Assembly (NCBI GenBank): GCA_002314885.1
Contig: DCHT01000062.1
Location: forward strand, 39,838 to 103,837
Source: Bacteroidales bacterium UBA1745
Lineage (GTDB): Bacteria > Bacteroidota > Bacteroidia > Bacteroidales > UBA932
Length of the DNA stretch: 64,000 nucleotides
Reading direction: 5' to 3'
Below, piece after piece: positions 28,040 to 35,070 of the stretch. A model generated the notes under the pieces. It made no database searches and was not told where the DNA came from. It saw nothing but the letters and a program-made list of their open reading frames with translations. Both the position numbers and the translations under genes were made by a program. The first letter of the stretch is position 1. Every line of letters begins with the position of its first letter.

Positions 28040-28112
28040 AGCCAGCTATCAGGATCGAACTGACGACCTTCGCGTTACGAATGCGATGCTCTACCGACTG
28101 AGCTAAACTGGC
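28040..28112 (-). tRNA. tRNA-Thr (CGT anticodon)
   Basis: A 73-nt cloverleaf on the minus strand. The acceptor GCCAGTT pairs with AGCTGGC (one G-U), the D arm is GCTC/GAGC, the anticodon loop TTCGTAA carries CGT (reads ACG), and the T arm is GTCAG-TTCGATC-CTGAT. CCA is not encoded. The anticodon stem TCGCA / CGCGA has an A-C mismatch at the pair next to the loop (31-39). Confidence 0.93.
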
Positions 28113-28139
28113 CTTTTGCCTCAACCGTGGTTGGGATTG

Positions 28140-28147
28140 CAAATATA
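28140..28147 (-). promoter_or_regulatory. Promoter of tRNA-Thr and the BtuF-like gene (-7 TATATTTG)
   Basis: A perfect TAnnTTTG 28 bases upstream of the tRNA 5' end; it is the only candidate seen for the tRNA - lipoprotein unit. Confidence 0.75.
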
Positions 28148-28160
28148 GGTATTTTTTTCT

Positions 28161-28168
28161 CATATTTG
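28161..28168 (+). promoter_or_regulatory. Promoter of the BaiN-like gene (-7 CATATTTG)
   Basis: One mismatch to TAnnTTTG. It is 14 bases past the divergent tRNA promoter and 8 bases before a TTG, 23 before a GTG, either of which could start the flavoprotein. Confidence 0.5.
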
Positions 28169-28191
28169 CACACGAATTGAACAGACACACA

Positions 28192-29442
28192 GTGAAGGAG
28201 ACTGACATTATAATAATAGGTGCGGGCGCTGCCGGTCTTATGGCGGCGTACGGTGCTGCGGCTTCGGGCTCAAGGGTGACCGTGCTCGAGAAGATGCCCC
28301 GTCCCGGCAGGAAGATAATGATCACCGGCAAGGGCAGGTGCAATTTCACCAATGTCAAGGAATGGAACGAATTCCAGGCCCATATCCATCCGAAGGCCAA
28401 TTTCCTGCGTCCGTCCTTCTACAACCTGACGCCGACTAAACTCATTGACACGTTCACCGAATACGGACTCGAATCGGTCGTGGAACGCGGTGACAGGGCT
28501 TTTCCAGTTTCCCACAAATCTATGGACGTGGTGGACGTACTGGTGAGGATGGCCTCCTCCGCCGGTGCCAAGATCATCTGCGGCTGCAGCGTGACCGGCG
28601 TCATCAATGACAACGGAGCAGGAGACGGCTTCATCGTGAACTGCAGTGACGGTTCCTCCTGGCGCTGCCGCAAGCTCATAGTCACTACGGGCGGCCTCTC
28701 CTATCCGAAGACCGGCTCCACGGGAGACGGCTATCCTTGGGCAGAGGCATTCGGCCACAGCCTGACCCCACGCTTCCCTTCCCTCACGGCCCTGACACCG
28801 AAGAACTACCGCTACACCGAGTGGATCTCCCTCAAGAACATTCAGATGAGCTCCATCATCGACGGCAATGAGGCTCAGAGCGAATTCGGCGACATCGACT
28901 TCACCGACGGCGGCATCGAAGGACCGGTTGGTTTCAAACTCAGCCGCAAATGCGTCAAGGCCCTTCAGAACGGTTCCAAAGTGGCTGTCGTCATCGACCT
29001 CAAACCTGCAGTGGAGCCAGAAGACTTGGAGAAAAGAATCCAGAGTCTCTGGGACGAGATCTGCAAGGACCGCAGGAGCGAAGGCAAGCCATACAAGACC
29101 CGATTCGGAGTGCTTCTTGGCAAGCTACTCCCTATGGAAGTCATCCCTATGTTTATGGCCAACTATCCTGAGTTGGATCACAAGCGTCTGGGACGTGCCC
29201 TCAAGAACTGGAAACTCGACATCGTGGGCAATGTAGGCTACGAGCGCTGCGTGATCACCGCTGGAGGTGTCAACCTCGAGGAAGTGAATCCGAAGACCCT
29301 CGAGTCAAAGAAACGCAGCGGTCTCTATCTGGCCGGCGAAATCCTCGACCTGGACGCAGACACCGGCGGCTATAACCTCCATATAGCATTCGCCACCGGC
29401 TATCTCTGCGGACAGTCGGCGGCGAAAGCACTTGATATCTGA
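28192..29442 (+). CDS. HI0933/BaiN-family FAD-dependent oxidoreductase
   Basis: NAD(P)/FAD-dependent flavoprotein of 416 residues. Its Rossmann dinucleotide motif is IIIIGAGAAGLMAAYG, followed by EKMPRPGRKIMITGKGRCNFTN, TTGGLSYPKTGSTGDGY, and the C-terminal FAD-contact block ITAGGVNLEEV ... LYLAGEILDLDADTGGYNL. There is no ATG near the N-terminus. I chose the GTG at 28192 because the family usually begins M-K-x-D-I-I-I-I-G; an in-frame TTG at 28177 is the alternative. It converges with the M16 gene, 6 bases between stops. Confidence 0.88.
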   Translation: MKETDIIIIGAGAAGLMAAYGAAASGSRVTVLEKMPRPGRKIMITGKGRCNFTNVKEWNEFQAHIHPKANFLRPSFYNLTPTKLIDTFTEYGLESVVERGDRAFPVSHKSMDVVDVLVRMASSAGAKIICGCSVTGVINDNGAGDGFIVNCSDGSSWRCRKLIVTTGGLSYPKTGSTGDGYPWAEAFGHSLTPRFPSLTALTPKNYRYTEWISLKNIQMSSIIDGNEAQSEFGDIDFTDGGIEGPVGFKLSRKCVKALQNGSKVAVVIDLKPAVEPEDLEKRIQSLWDEICKDRRSEGKPYKTRFGVLLGKLLPMEVIPMFMANYPELDHKRLGRALKNWKLDIVGNVGYERCVITAGGVNLEEVNPKTLESKKRSGLYLAGEILDLDADTGGYNLHIAFATGYLCGQSAAKALDI

Positions 29443-29448
29443 TAAATC

Positions 29449-32352
29449 CTAGAATCCGAAGCACTCCTCGAGAGGAACCACGGTCACAGGGCCGAGGGTC
29501 TTGAGGAAGTTGACGTCGAGGTCCTTGACATCGCCGAGGATGGCATAGGTGTAAGTACGTCCCTTCACCCATTTCTGCTGTGCAGCCACAACATCTTCGA
29601 GAGTCATATCCTGGAGAGCAGCGAACACCTGCTTGTCGAGAGGCTCGTCAAGACCGAGTTCGCGGCAGTTGCGATAAGCAGCAAGCACACGCTGGCCGAC
29701 GGTGCGGTCCGTACGCATACGGCTGATGATGGCGTCCTTTGCGATTGAGAAGGCAGCCTCTGACTCAGGCATATTGTTGATGATGTCGTCGAAGGCCTCG
29801 ATTGCAATCTGCATCTTGTCGTTCTGAGTCGCAATGAATGCGGAGAAGGCATAGTTGCCGTCCTTGTATTGAGGAGCGCGCAGACGAGCCCACGCAGAAT
29901 AGCAGAGGCCGCGGGCCTCACGCATTTCCTGGAATACGATGGTGTTCATACCGCCGCCGAAGTACTCGTTGTAGAGGTCGAGGACGGCTTCCTGTGCAGG
30001 ATCGAAAGTCTCTCCCCTGTTGGAATACTGGAGATAGTAAATCTGCTTTGCATCATACTGAGCCATCACGACTTTGTTCTCGTCAGTGGCAAGCATTGCA
30101 GGGTAAACCTTCTCAAGAGGCTGGAGATCCTCGTTGATGACGTGGTTCTGAGCGAGGAGGGCTTTGGCCTGGGACTCGCTTGCAGGGCCATAGTAGAGGA
30201 TTTCGTGCTCGTATGCGAAGAGGCCCCTGATCTTGGAGAGGAGGTCCTCTGAAGTGAGAGCCTTGAGCTCGGAGTTGTCAAGGATAACCCTGCTGATCAT
30301 CTCAGGACCGTATGACACGTAGGTGTTCAGGGCACTGAAGCAGGCACGCTGGTTGAGCTTGGTATCTACGCGGGACTTGAGCATATCGTCCTTCACAGCC
30401 TCGAGGATGTCGTCGTCGGCAACTGCATTGCAGAGAAGGTCCTCAACCACCTTGAGAGCCTCAGCGACGTTCTCGCTCAGACCGCTGATATTGATGGAAG
30501 TCTGGTTAGGCTGAACTGAGATGCCATAGCTGCAGGCAAGGTCGTACATCTTCACTGCGATGTCCTCTGCGGACATTTCCTCAGTACCGAGGTAGTCGAT
30601 GTAGTCAGTAGCGATGGAAAGCTCAGGATCGTTCTCGGAACCGGTATTGAAGACGATCTGGACGTTTGCGATGTCATTGAGTTCGTTCTTCTTGTAGAGG
30701 ACGTGTACGCCCTTGGCTACGTCAAACTGGCTCATATCCTTCTTGAAGTTCACGAACACAGGCTGGATAGGCTTGACGCTGCTGGCCTGGATCTCTGCAA
30801 GGAAGGCACTCTGGCTGTCACGGTTGGTGGCGATAGGAGTGATCTTCGGTGCGGAAATCTTCTGGACGGTCTTGTCCTCGCCCTGACGCTTGTTGATGAC
30901 AGCGTAATTGTTCTCGCAGAGGAACTCATTGGCCCAGGCCACGATATCCTCCTTGGTAACCTTGGAGAGAAGTTCGATCTCCTGGCAGGCGTCCGCCCAG
31001 TCGATGCCGTTGATGAAGGCCTCGATATAGGCACGGGCACGGAATCCGTTGTGCTCGAGCTGACGCATCATCTGGAGCTTGAGGTTATTGATGGTAGCCT
31101 CGATGAGGGACTCGTCGAACTCGCCGTTGCGGAGCTTTGCAATCTCCTCGAGAGCGAGGGCGCGCAGTTCCTCAAGGCTCTGACCTTCCTTAGGGTCAGC
31201 CATCAGGATGAAGGTGCTGTACTCAGGCTGGGTGTAGTTGAAGACATACATACTGAGAGCCTTCTGCTGCTGGACGATGTCAAGGTCGATGAGACCGGCC
31301 TGGCCGTTGTAGAGCACTGAGCTGGCGAGGTCTGCAATCGCAGTATTCTTCAGGTCGGAAGCCTCAGGAAGCCTCCAGGCAATGGCGAGGTTCTCAGACT
31401 CGAGACCATATACATCGCGAACGATAGGCTCGGTAAGCGGCTCCTCCTTCTCGTACTGGAGAGCAGGAATATCAGGATTTGGCTCCCAGTCACCGAAATA
31501 CTTCTCGATGGCGGCAACCATCTCGTCCGGGTTGAAATCACCGGAGAGGCAGATGCGGATGTTGTTAGGCACGTAATAGGTGTCGTGGTACTTCTTCACA
31601 TTGGTGATGGAAGGGTTCTTCAGATGGTCCTGGAAACCAAGCACATCGTGGATTCCATCAGGATGGTGAGGATAGAGAGCGCTTGAGATGCCCTGCCATA
31701 CCTTGTCACCGTCATCGGTGAGGGACATATTCTTCTCCTCGTAGATGGTCTCGAGCTCAGTGTGGAAACCACGGAGCACGGTGTTGCGGAAACGGTCGGC
31801 CTGGATGCGGGCCCAGTTGTCGATCTGGTTGGATGGAATATCCTCCACATAGACGGTCTCGTCTGAGGAAGTCCAGGCGTTGGTACCGTCTGCACCGATC
31901 ACAGCCATAAGCTTGTCATACTCGTTAGGGATGGAGATGAGGGAAGCCTGGTAGCTGATGGAGTCGATCTGATGGTAGATGGCAGCGCGCTGCTTCTCGT
32001 CAGTCGTCTGGCGATAAGTCTCGAAGAGAGCCTCGATCTGGTCGAGGAGCGGCTTCTCAGCCTCATAGTCCGAAGTACCGAAATTCTGGGTGCCCTTGAA
32101 CATCAGATGCTCGAAATAGTGGGCAAGACCGGTAGTCTCGAGAGGGTCGTTCTTCGCGCCGACCTTCACTGCGATGTAGGTCTGGATGCGAGGAGTCTCC
32201 TTGTTGACGGTCATATAGACCTGAAGACCGTTGTCGAGAGTATAGATCTTCGTGTTGAGAGGATCGTTCTTCACAGTCTCATAATGGTACTGTGAACAGG
32301 AAGCAGCCATCATCGAAAGGGCTGCTACCGCAATAAAAAGAAACCTTTTCAT
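29449..32352 (-). CDS. M16 (pitrilysin-type) zinc peptidase, exported
   Basis: A 967-residue two-unit M16 metallopeptidase with a lipoprotein-like N-terminus (LSMMAASCS). The inverted zinc motif HYFEHLMFKG (about residue 80) and the downstream TELETIYEEKNMS glutamate region mark the active N-terminal half. A second M16-like half follows from about residue 510 (DMSQFDVAKGV) and lacks the zinc motif. It probably degrades peptides in the periplasm. The start codon is 18 bases past the tRNA-Gly 3' end, and no separate promoter was seen. Confidence 0.93.
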   Translation of the reverse strand: MKRFLFIAVAALSMMAASCSQYHYETVKNDPLNTKIYTLDNGLQVYMTVNKETPRIQTYIAVKVGAKNDPLETTGLAHYFEHLMFKGTQNFGTSDYEAEKPLLDQIEALFETYRQTTDEKQRAAIYHQIDSISYQASLISIPNEYDKLMAVIGADGTNAWTSSDETVYVEDIPSNQIDNWARIQADRFRNTVLRGFHTELETIYEEKNMSLTDDGDKVWQGISSALYPHHPDGIHDVLGFQDHLKNPSITNVKKYHDTYYVPNNIRICLSGDFNPDEMVAAIEKYFGDWEPNPDIPALQYEKEEPLTEPIVRDVYGLESENLAIAWRLPEASDLKNTAIADLASSVLYNGQAGLIDLDIVQQQKALSMYVFNYTQPEYSTFILMADPKEGQSLEELRALALEEIAKLRNGEFDESLIEATINNLKLQMMRQLEHNGFRARAYIEAFINGIDWADACQEIELLSKVTKEDIVAWANEFLCENNYAVINKRQGEDKTVQKISAPKITPIATNRDSQSAFLAEIQASSVKPIQPVFVNFKKDMSQFDVAKGVHVLYKKNELNDIANVQIVFNTGSENDPELSIATDYIDYLGTEEMSAEDIAVKMYDLACSYGISVQPNQTSINISGLSENVAEALKVVEDLLCNAVADDDILEAVKDDMLKSRVDTKLNQRACFSALNTYVSYGPEMISRVILDNSELKALTSEDLLSKIRGLFAYEHEILYYGPASESQAKALLAQNHVINEDLQPLEKVYPAMLATDENKVVMAQYDAKQIYYLQYSNRGETFDPAQEAVLDLYNEYFGGGMNTIVFQEMREARGLCYSAWARLRAPQYKDGNYAFSAFIATQNDKMQIAIEAFDDIINNMPESEAAFSIAKDAIISRMRTDRTVGQRVLAAYRNCRELGLDEPLDKQVFAALQDMTLEDVVAAQQKWVKGRTYTYAILGDVKDLDVNFLKTLGPVTVVPLEECFGF

Positions 32353-32370
32353 ATTTAAAATGGATATTGG

Positions 32371-32441
32371 AGCGGGATACGGGAGTCGGACCCGCCTCCT
32401 CGGCTTGGGAAGCCGATGCACTACCGATGTGCTAATCCCGC
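32371..32441 (-). tRNA. tRNA-Gly (CCC anticodon)
   Basis: A 71-nt cloverleaf on the minus strand. The acceptor GCGGGAT pairs with ATCCCGC, the D arm is GCAC-ATCGGTA-GTGC, the anticodon stem TCGGC/GCCGA encloses TTCCCAA (CCC, reads GGG), and the T stem is GCGGG/CCCGT. CCA is not encoded. The T loop is TCCGACT, so position 55 is C instead of the near-universal T. Confidence 0.92.
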
Positions 32442-32454
32442 AGAAATGAAAAAA

Positions 32455-32553
32455 GGGTAAGCGACTTGCATCGCACCGCTACGACCTCCTACCCTTGCTA
32501 CCTTCCGATCCTGGGGGAGTTCAGAGGGAGCTGGTCGTGCAAGACTTACCCCG
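32455..32553 (-). ncRNA. ffs: Signal recognition particle RNA (4.5S type)
   Basis: A hairpin RNA of about 99 nt. GGGGTAAG at the 5' end pairs with CTTACCC at the 3' end, CACGACC with GGTCGT, and the apical SRP54-binding region reads GATCGGAAGGTAGCAAGG with its GGAA tetraloop. A T-run follows the 3' end. It lies 13 bases upstream of tRNA-Gly, so the RNAs and the M16 gene may share read-through transcription. Confidence 0.93.
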
Positions 32554-32556
32554 TGC

Positions 32557-32564
32557 AAAGATAT
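32557..32564 (-). promoter_or_regulatory. SRP RNA promoter (-7 TATCTTTG with -33 TTG)
   Basis: A perfect TAnnTTTG with TTG 20 bases upstream, ending 3 bases before the SRP RNA 5' end. It is one of the clearest housekeeping promoters in the window. Confidence 0.85.
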
Positions 32565-32589
32565 GCTTTTTTTGAAAACTCAGCAAGAA

Positions 32590-33630
32590 TTATTTCCTGT
32601 TCATTCGCTTCACTTCCCTGCGACGCTTCACGAGCCAGTTCTCGACCATCTTGTTTTCCATCTCCGGATCGAGCAGAGGGAAGCGTTTTCTGCGTTTGAA
32701 ACGTATGTAGGCACCCACGTGGCGACGTTTCTTCTCGTGATAGATATCGTCGAAAGGAATGAGCAGAGCCGTGTCCTCAATGTCGTGCATAGGGTGGTTG
32801 ACCGCGGTGCCGAACATATGCATCTTAGGAGTGATGGCCACGTAAGCGCTCACGTTAGGCGGTATGTTCATACCCCTGGAGCGAACGGCCGTACGGAGTA
32901 TCTTGTAGTCCTCCTGAAGATCCTCCTTGTTGAGCACGAGGTCCAGCAGGCCTGCATCGGACTTAGGCATCACGGACACTTCCTTCCAAGGCCTCACAAG
33001 CTCCTCAGTGTCACCGAAATGTTTCCACAGGAAGTGGTAGATGAGATCCTTTGAAATATAGTCGAAAGAAGGATAGATGGTGATCTTTCCGAAGAAATAA
33101 AGCAGTTCAGGGTTCTGCATTATGATTGCCACGAGACCGTCCCAGAGGTTGTCCATAGCGAAGATGGACTTGGAGCCCATCTTTGAACTCTGGTAGGCAG
33201 GAGCCACGAAACTGCGGCCGAGTTCCATCACGTGAGGAAGATATTCCTTGATGAACTTCTCCGAGAAATGGAACTGATGGGCGCTGGCCAGGATAGGCTG
33301 TCCGTTCTCCTCGTAAGTGGCCTCGGAGCCGAAGAGGTAGCGATATCCGCCGATGATGGCCTCTTCGTCAGGATCCCAGACGATGAGCTGCTTGTAAGGC
33401 ACTTCCATCTTGTCGTATTCGTCGAGGTCGATGGCATTGCCAGTGGAGCCTCCTGCAGTGCGGAAGGCCTCTTCGCGCAGACGTCCTATCTCGGTGACTA
33501 CGTTCGGAGAATCGTGCCAGGTAACCACGTAAAGTTCGTTGTGGCCCTTGTTGGTATCTTCAAGTTTCTTGTCCGGTGTGAGTTCTGCCTTGAGCAGTTC
33601 CACAGGAACGGGATCGATGATTTTTTCCAT
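32590..33630 (-). CDS. glsB: Glycine-lipid synthase N-acyltransferase GlsB (OlsB-like GNAT)
   Basis: N-acyltransferase that, in Bacteroides, attaches a 3-hydroxy fatty acid to glycine, the first step of glycine lipid synthesis. The 346 residues include the OlsB/hemolysin-type GNAT fold at about 40-220 (IIGGYRYLFG, ELGRSFVAPAYQ) and a basic C-terminus. It lies directly downstream of glsA, the partner O-acyltransferase, which supports the call. It is the last gene of the cdd - glsA - glsB unit, just upstream of the SRP RNA promoter. Confidence 0.87.
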   Translation of the reverse strand: MEKIIDPVPVELLKAELTPDKKLEDTNKGHNELYVVTWHDSPNVVTEIGRLREEAFRTAGGSTGNAIDLDEYDKMEVPYKQLIVWDPDEEAIIGGYRYLFGSEATYEENGQPILASAHQFHFSEKFIKEYLPHVMELGRSFVAPAYQSSKMGSKSIFAMDNLWDGLVAIIMQNPELLYFFGKITIYPSFDYISKDLIYHFLWKHFGDTEELVRPWKEVSVMPKSDAGLLDLVLNKEDLQEDYKILRTAVRSRGMNIPPNVSAYVAITPKMHMFGTAVNHPMHDIEDTALLIPFDDIYHEKKRRHVGAYIRFKRRKRFPLLDPEMENKMVENWLVKRRREVKRMNRK

Positions 33631-33667
33631 CAGAAAGGGTGGTTTAGTACAGTTTCAATTGTTTCTT

Positions 33668-34522
33668 CTAATCTATGCCAGCTGGCCAAGGGTTCGAAAC
33701 GATGCCGGCCATCTCGAGCATTGCCGAATGGGTCAGGTCGCGAAGGCGCTGAGCCTCTGCCTTTCGAGGAACCGTGGTGTCTGGTATGATAGGGTCCCCT
33801 ACGTGCAGGGTCACCAGAGGTTCGTCCTTGTAGAAGTATTTATATATGCCGGTACGCTCACGGAAAGTGATCACGAAAGGCAATATCGGGTAGTTGTATT
33901 TGTAGGCCAGGTTGAATGTGCCTATCATAAACGGCCTGATAGGCGAATAGAACTTCCAGGAGCAGCTTTCAGGGAACACGTGCAGCCACTTGTGCTGTGC
34001 AGCAAGGGTGTCCAGGGTCTCGTTGAACTTCCTCAGTCCGCTCCTCTCATCCGGAATAGGGATGCCGCCTATGGTGCGCATAAACCAGTTGTCCTTGCCC
34101 CTGAACGGCTGAGCATACATCAGGATGTTGCTGCGACGGAAGCGCATTGCCAGCAGCACGCACATCATATCCCAGCGATAGACGTGGTTGCAGACAGTCA
34201 TCACGCCGTTCTCGATAAGCTTGCGGTTGCGCCTGATCTTGTCCATTCCCTCCACCTTGAAACCATAGCGGAGCTTGTTCATAAAGGCCGCGGCAGTGTA
34301 GAGTATCGTATAGCAGGCGAACTGGTTCAGCTTGAACTTCAGGGACTTGTCTATGAAAGGATAGGTCTCATCGAAGGCAATGTCCTTGAGCGGCCCACGT
34401 ATCTTGGCCATCCTGGTGAAAGGATTGTCCCCGGAGAATTCCGCAACAGGAGCAGGGACGTAAACATCATCCCTGACCTGGAAATTCCTGTATGCAGGAC
34501 CGTATTGAGAGTAATCTTTCAC
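33668..34522 (-). CDS. glsA: Glycine-lipid O-acyltransferase GlsA (PlsC-like)
   Basis: Lysophospholipid-acyltransferase-type enzyme expected to add the second acyl chain to N-acyl glycine. It is 284 residues with the acyltransferase motifs NHVYRWD (NHx4D, 112-118), GIPIPDERSG, FPESCSWKF (the FPEGTR-like block) and YPILPFVITF. The only hydrophobic stretch is around 65-80, fitting a peripheral membrane enzyme. It lies 6 bases after cdd and 37 bases before glsB. Confidence 0.87.
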   Translation of the reverse strand: MKDYSQYGPAYRNFQVRDDVYVPAPVAEFSGDNPFTRMAKIRGPLKDIAFDETYPFIDKSLKFKLNQFACYTILYTAAAFMNKLRYGFKVEGMDKIRRNRKLIENGVMTVCNHVYRWDMMCVLLAMRFRRSNILMYAQPFRGKDNWFMRTIGGIPIPDERSGLRKFNETLDTLAAQHKWLHVFPESCSWKFYSPIRPFMIGTFNLAYKYNYPILPFVITFRERTGIYKYFYKDEPLVTLHVGDPIIPDTTVPRKAEAQRLRDLTHSAMLEMAGIVSNPWPAGID

Positions 34523-34528
34523 TATCTG

Positions 34529-35002
34529 CTAAAGGCTGTCGAAGATGAATGGAAGGAGAGATTCCACGTTTGGATACTTCCAGATTTTTGCACCGCCGAC
34601 CAGAAGGACTGACATAGGCTTGCCACCCTCGGTCTGGAATTCGGCCATCACCTGACGGCAGTCACCGCAAGGAGTGGCAGGAGATGCGCAGAGCACACCG
34701 TTCTGGCTGGCAGCAACCGCGATGGAGCACATCCTTTCGCCGCCATTGTGGGCGTGGGCGTAGAACATAGCCGTCCTTTCGGCACACAATCCTGATGGAT
34801 ATGCGGCGTTTTCCTGGTTGGCACCGGTGAAGATAGTACCGTCACTCATTCTGACGGCTGCACCCACGTTGAACTTGGAATAAGGGGCGTATGAACCCTT
34901 GATAGCCTCGATTGCAGCCTCGGCAAGAGCCTTGTCCTGAGCCTCAAGTTCGTCCAGTGAAGCGAATTCTTCGTATTCTATTTTTAAAACCTTGTTTGCC
35001 AT
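34529..35002 (-). CDS. cdd: Cytidine deaminase
   Basis: Zinc enzyme converting cytidine/deoxycytidine to uridine/deoxyuridine, 157 residues. The catalytic motif CAERTAM has zinc ligand Cys73 and proton-shuttling Glu75; the second motif PCGDCRQ supplies Cys112 and Cys115. The start is set at MANKVLKIEY (35002), 41 bases downstream of the promoter at 35044-35051. It leads the unit with glsA and glsB. Confidence 0.95.
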   Translation of the reverse strand: MANKVLKIEYEEFASLDELEAQDKALAEAAIEAIKGSYAPYSKFNVGAAVRMSDGTIFTGANQENAAYPSGLCAERTAMFYAHAHNGGERMCSIAVAASQNGVLCASPATPCGDCRQVMAEFQTEGGKPMSVLLVGGAKIWKYPNVESLLPFIFDSL

Positions 35003-35017
35003 ATAGCTTTTACTTTC

Positions 35018-35025
35018 TAACTTTG
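35018..35025 (+). promoter_or_regulatory. mnmA promoter (-7 TAACTTTG)
   Basis: A perfect TAnnTTTG on the plus strand, about 45 bases before the mnmA ATG. It is the mirror image of the cdd promoter 26 bases away. Confidence 0.7.
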
Positions 35026-35043
35026 CACGCGTTGCAAAGCAAA

Positions 35044-35051
35044 CAAAGTTA
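35044..35051 (-). promoter_or_regulatory. cdd-glsA-glsB promoter (-7 TAACTTTG)
   Basis: A perfect TAnnTTTG on the minus strand. Predicted transcription start points of this promoter and the mnmA promoter lie within about 10 bases and probably overlap slightly. Confidence 0.7.
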
Positions 35052-35070
35052 ATAAAATATTCCAATATAT

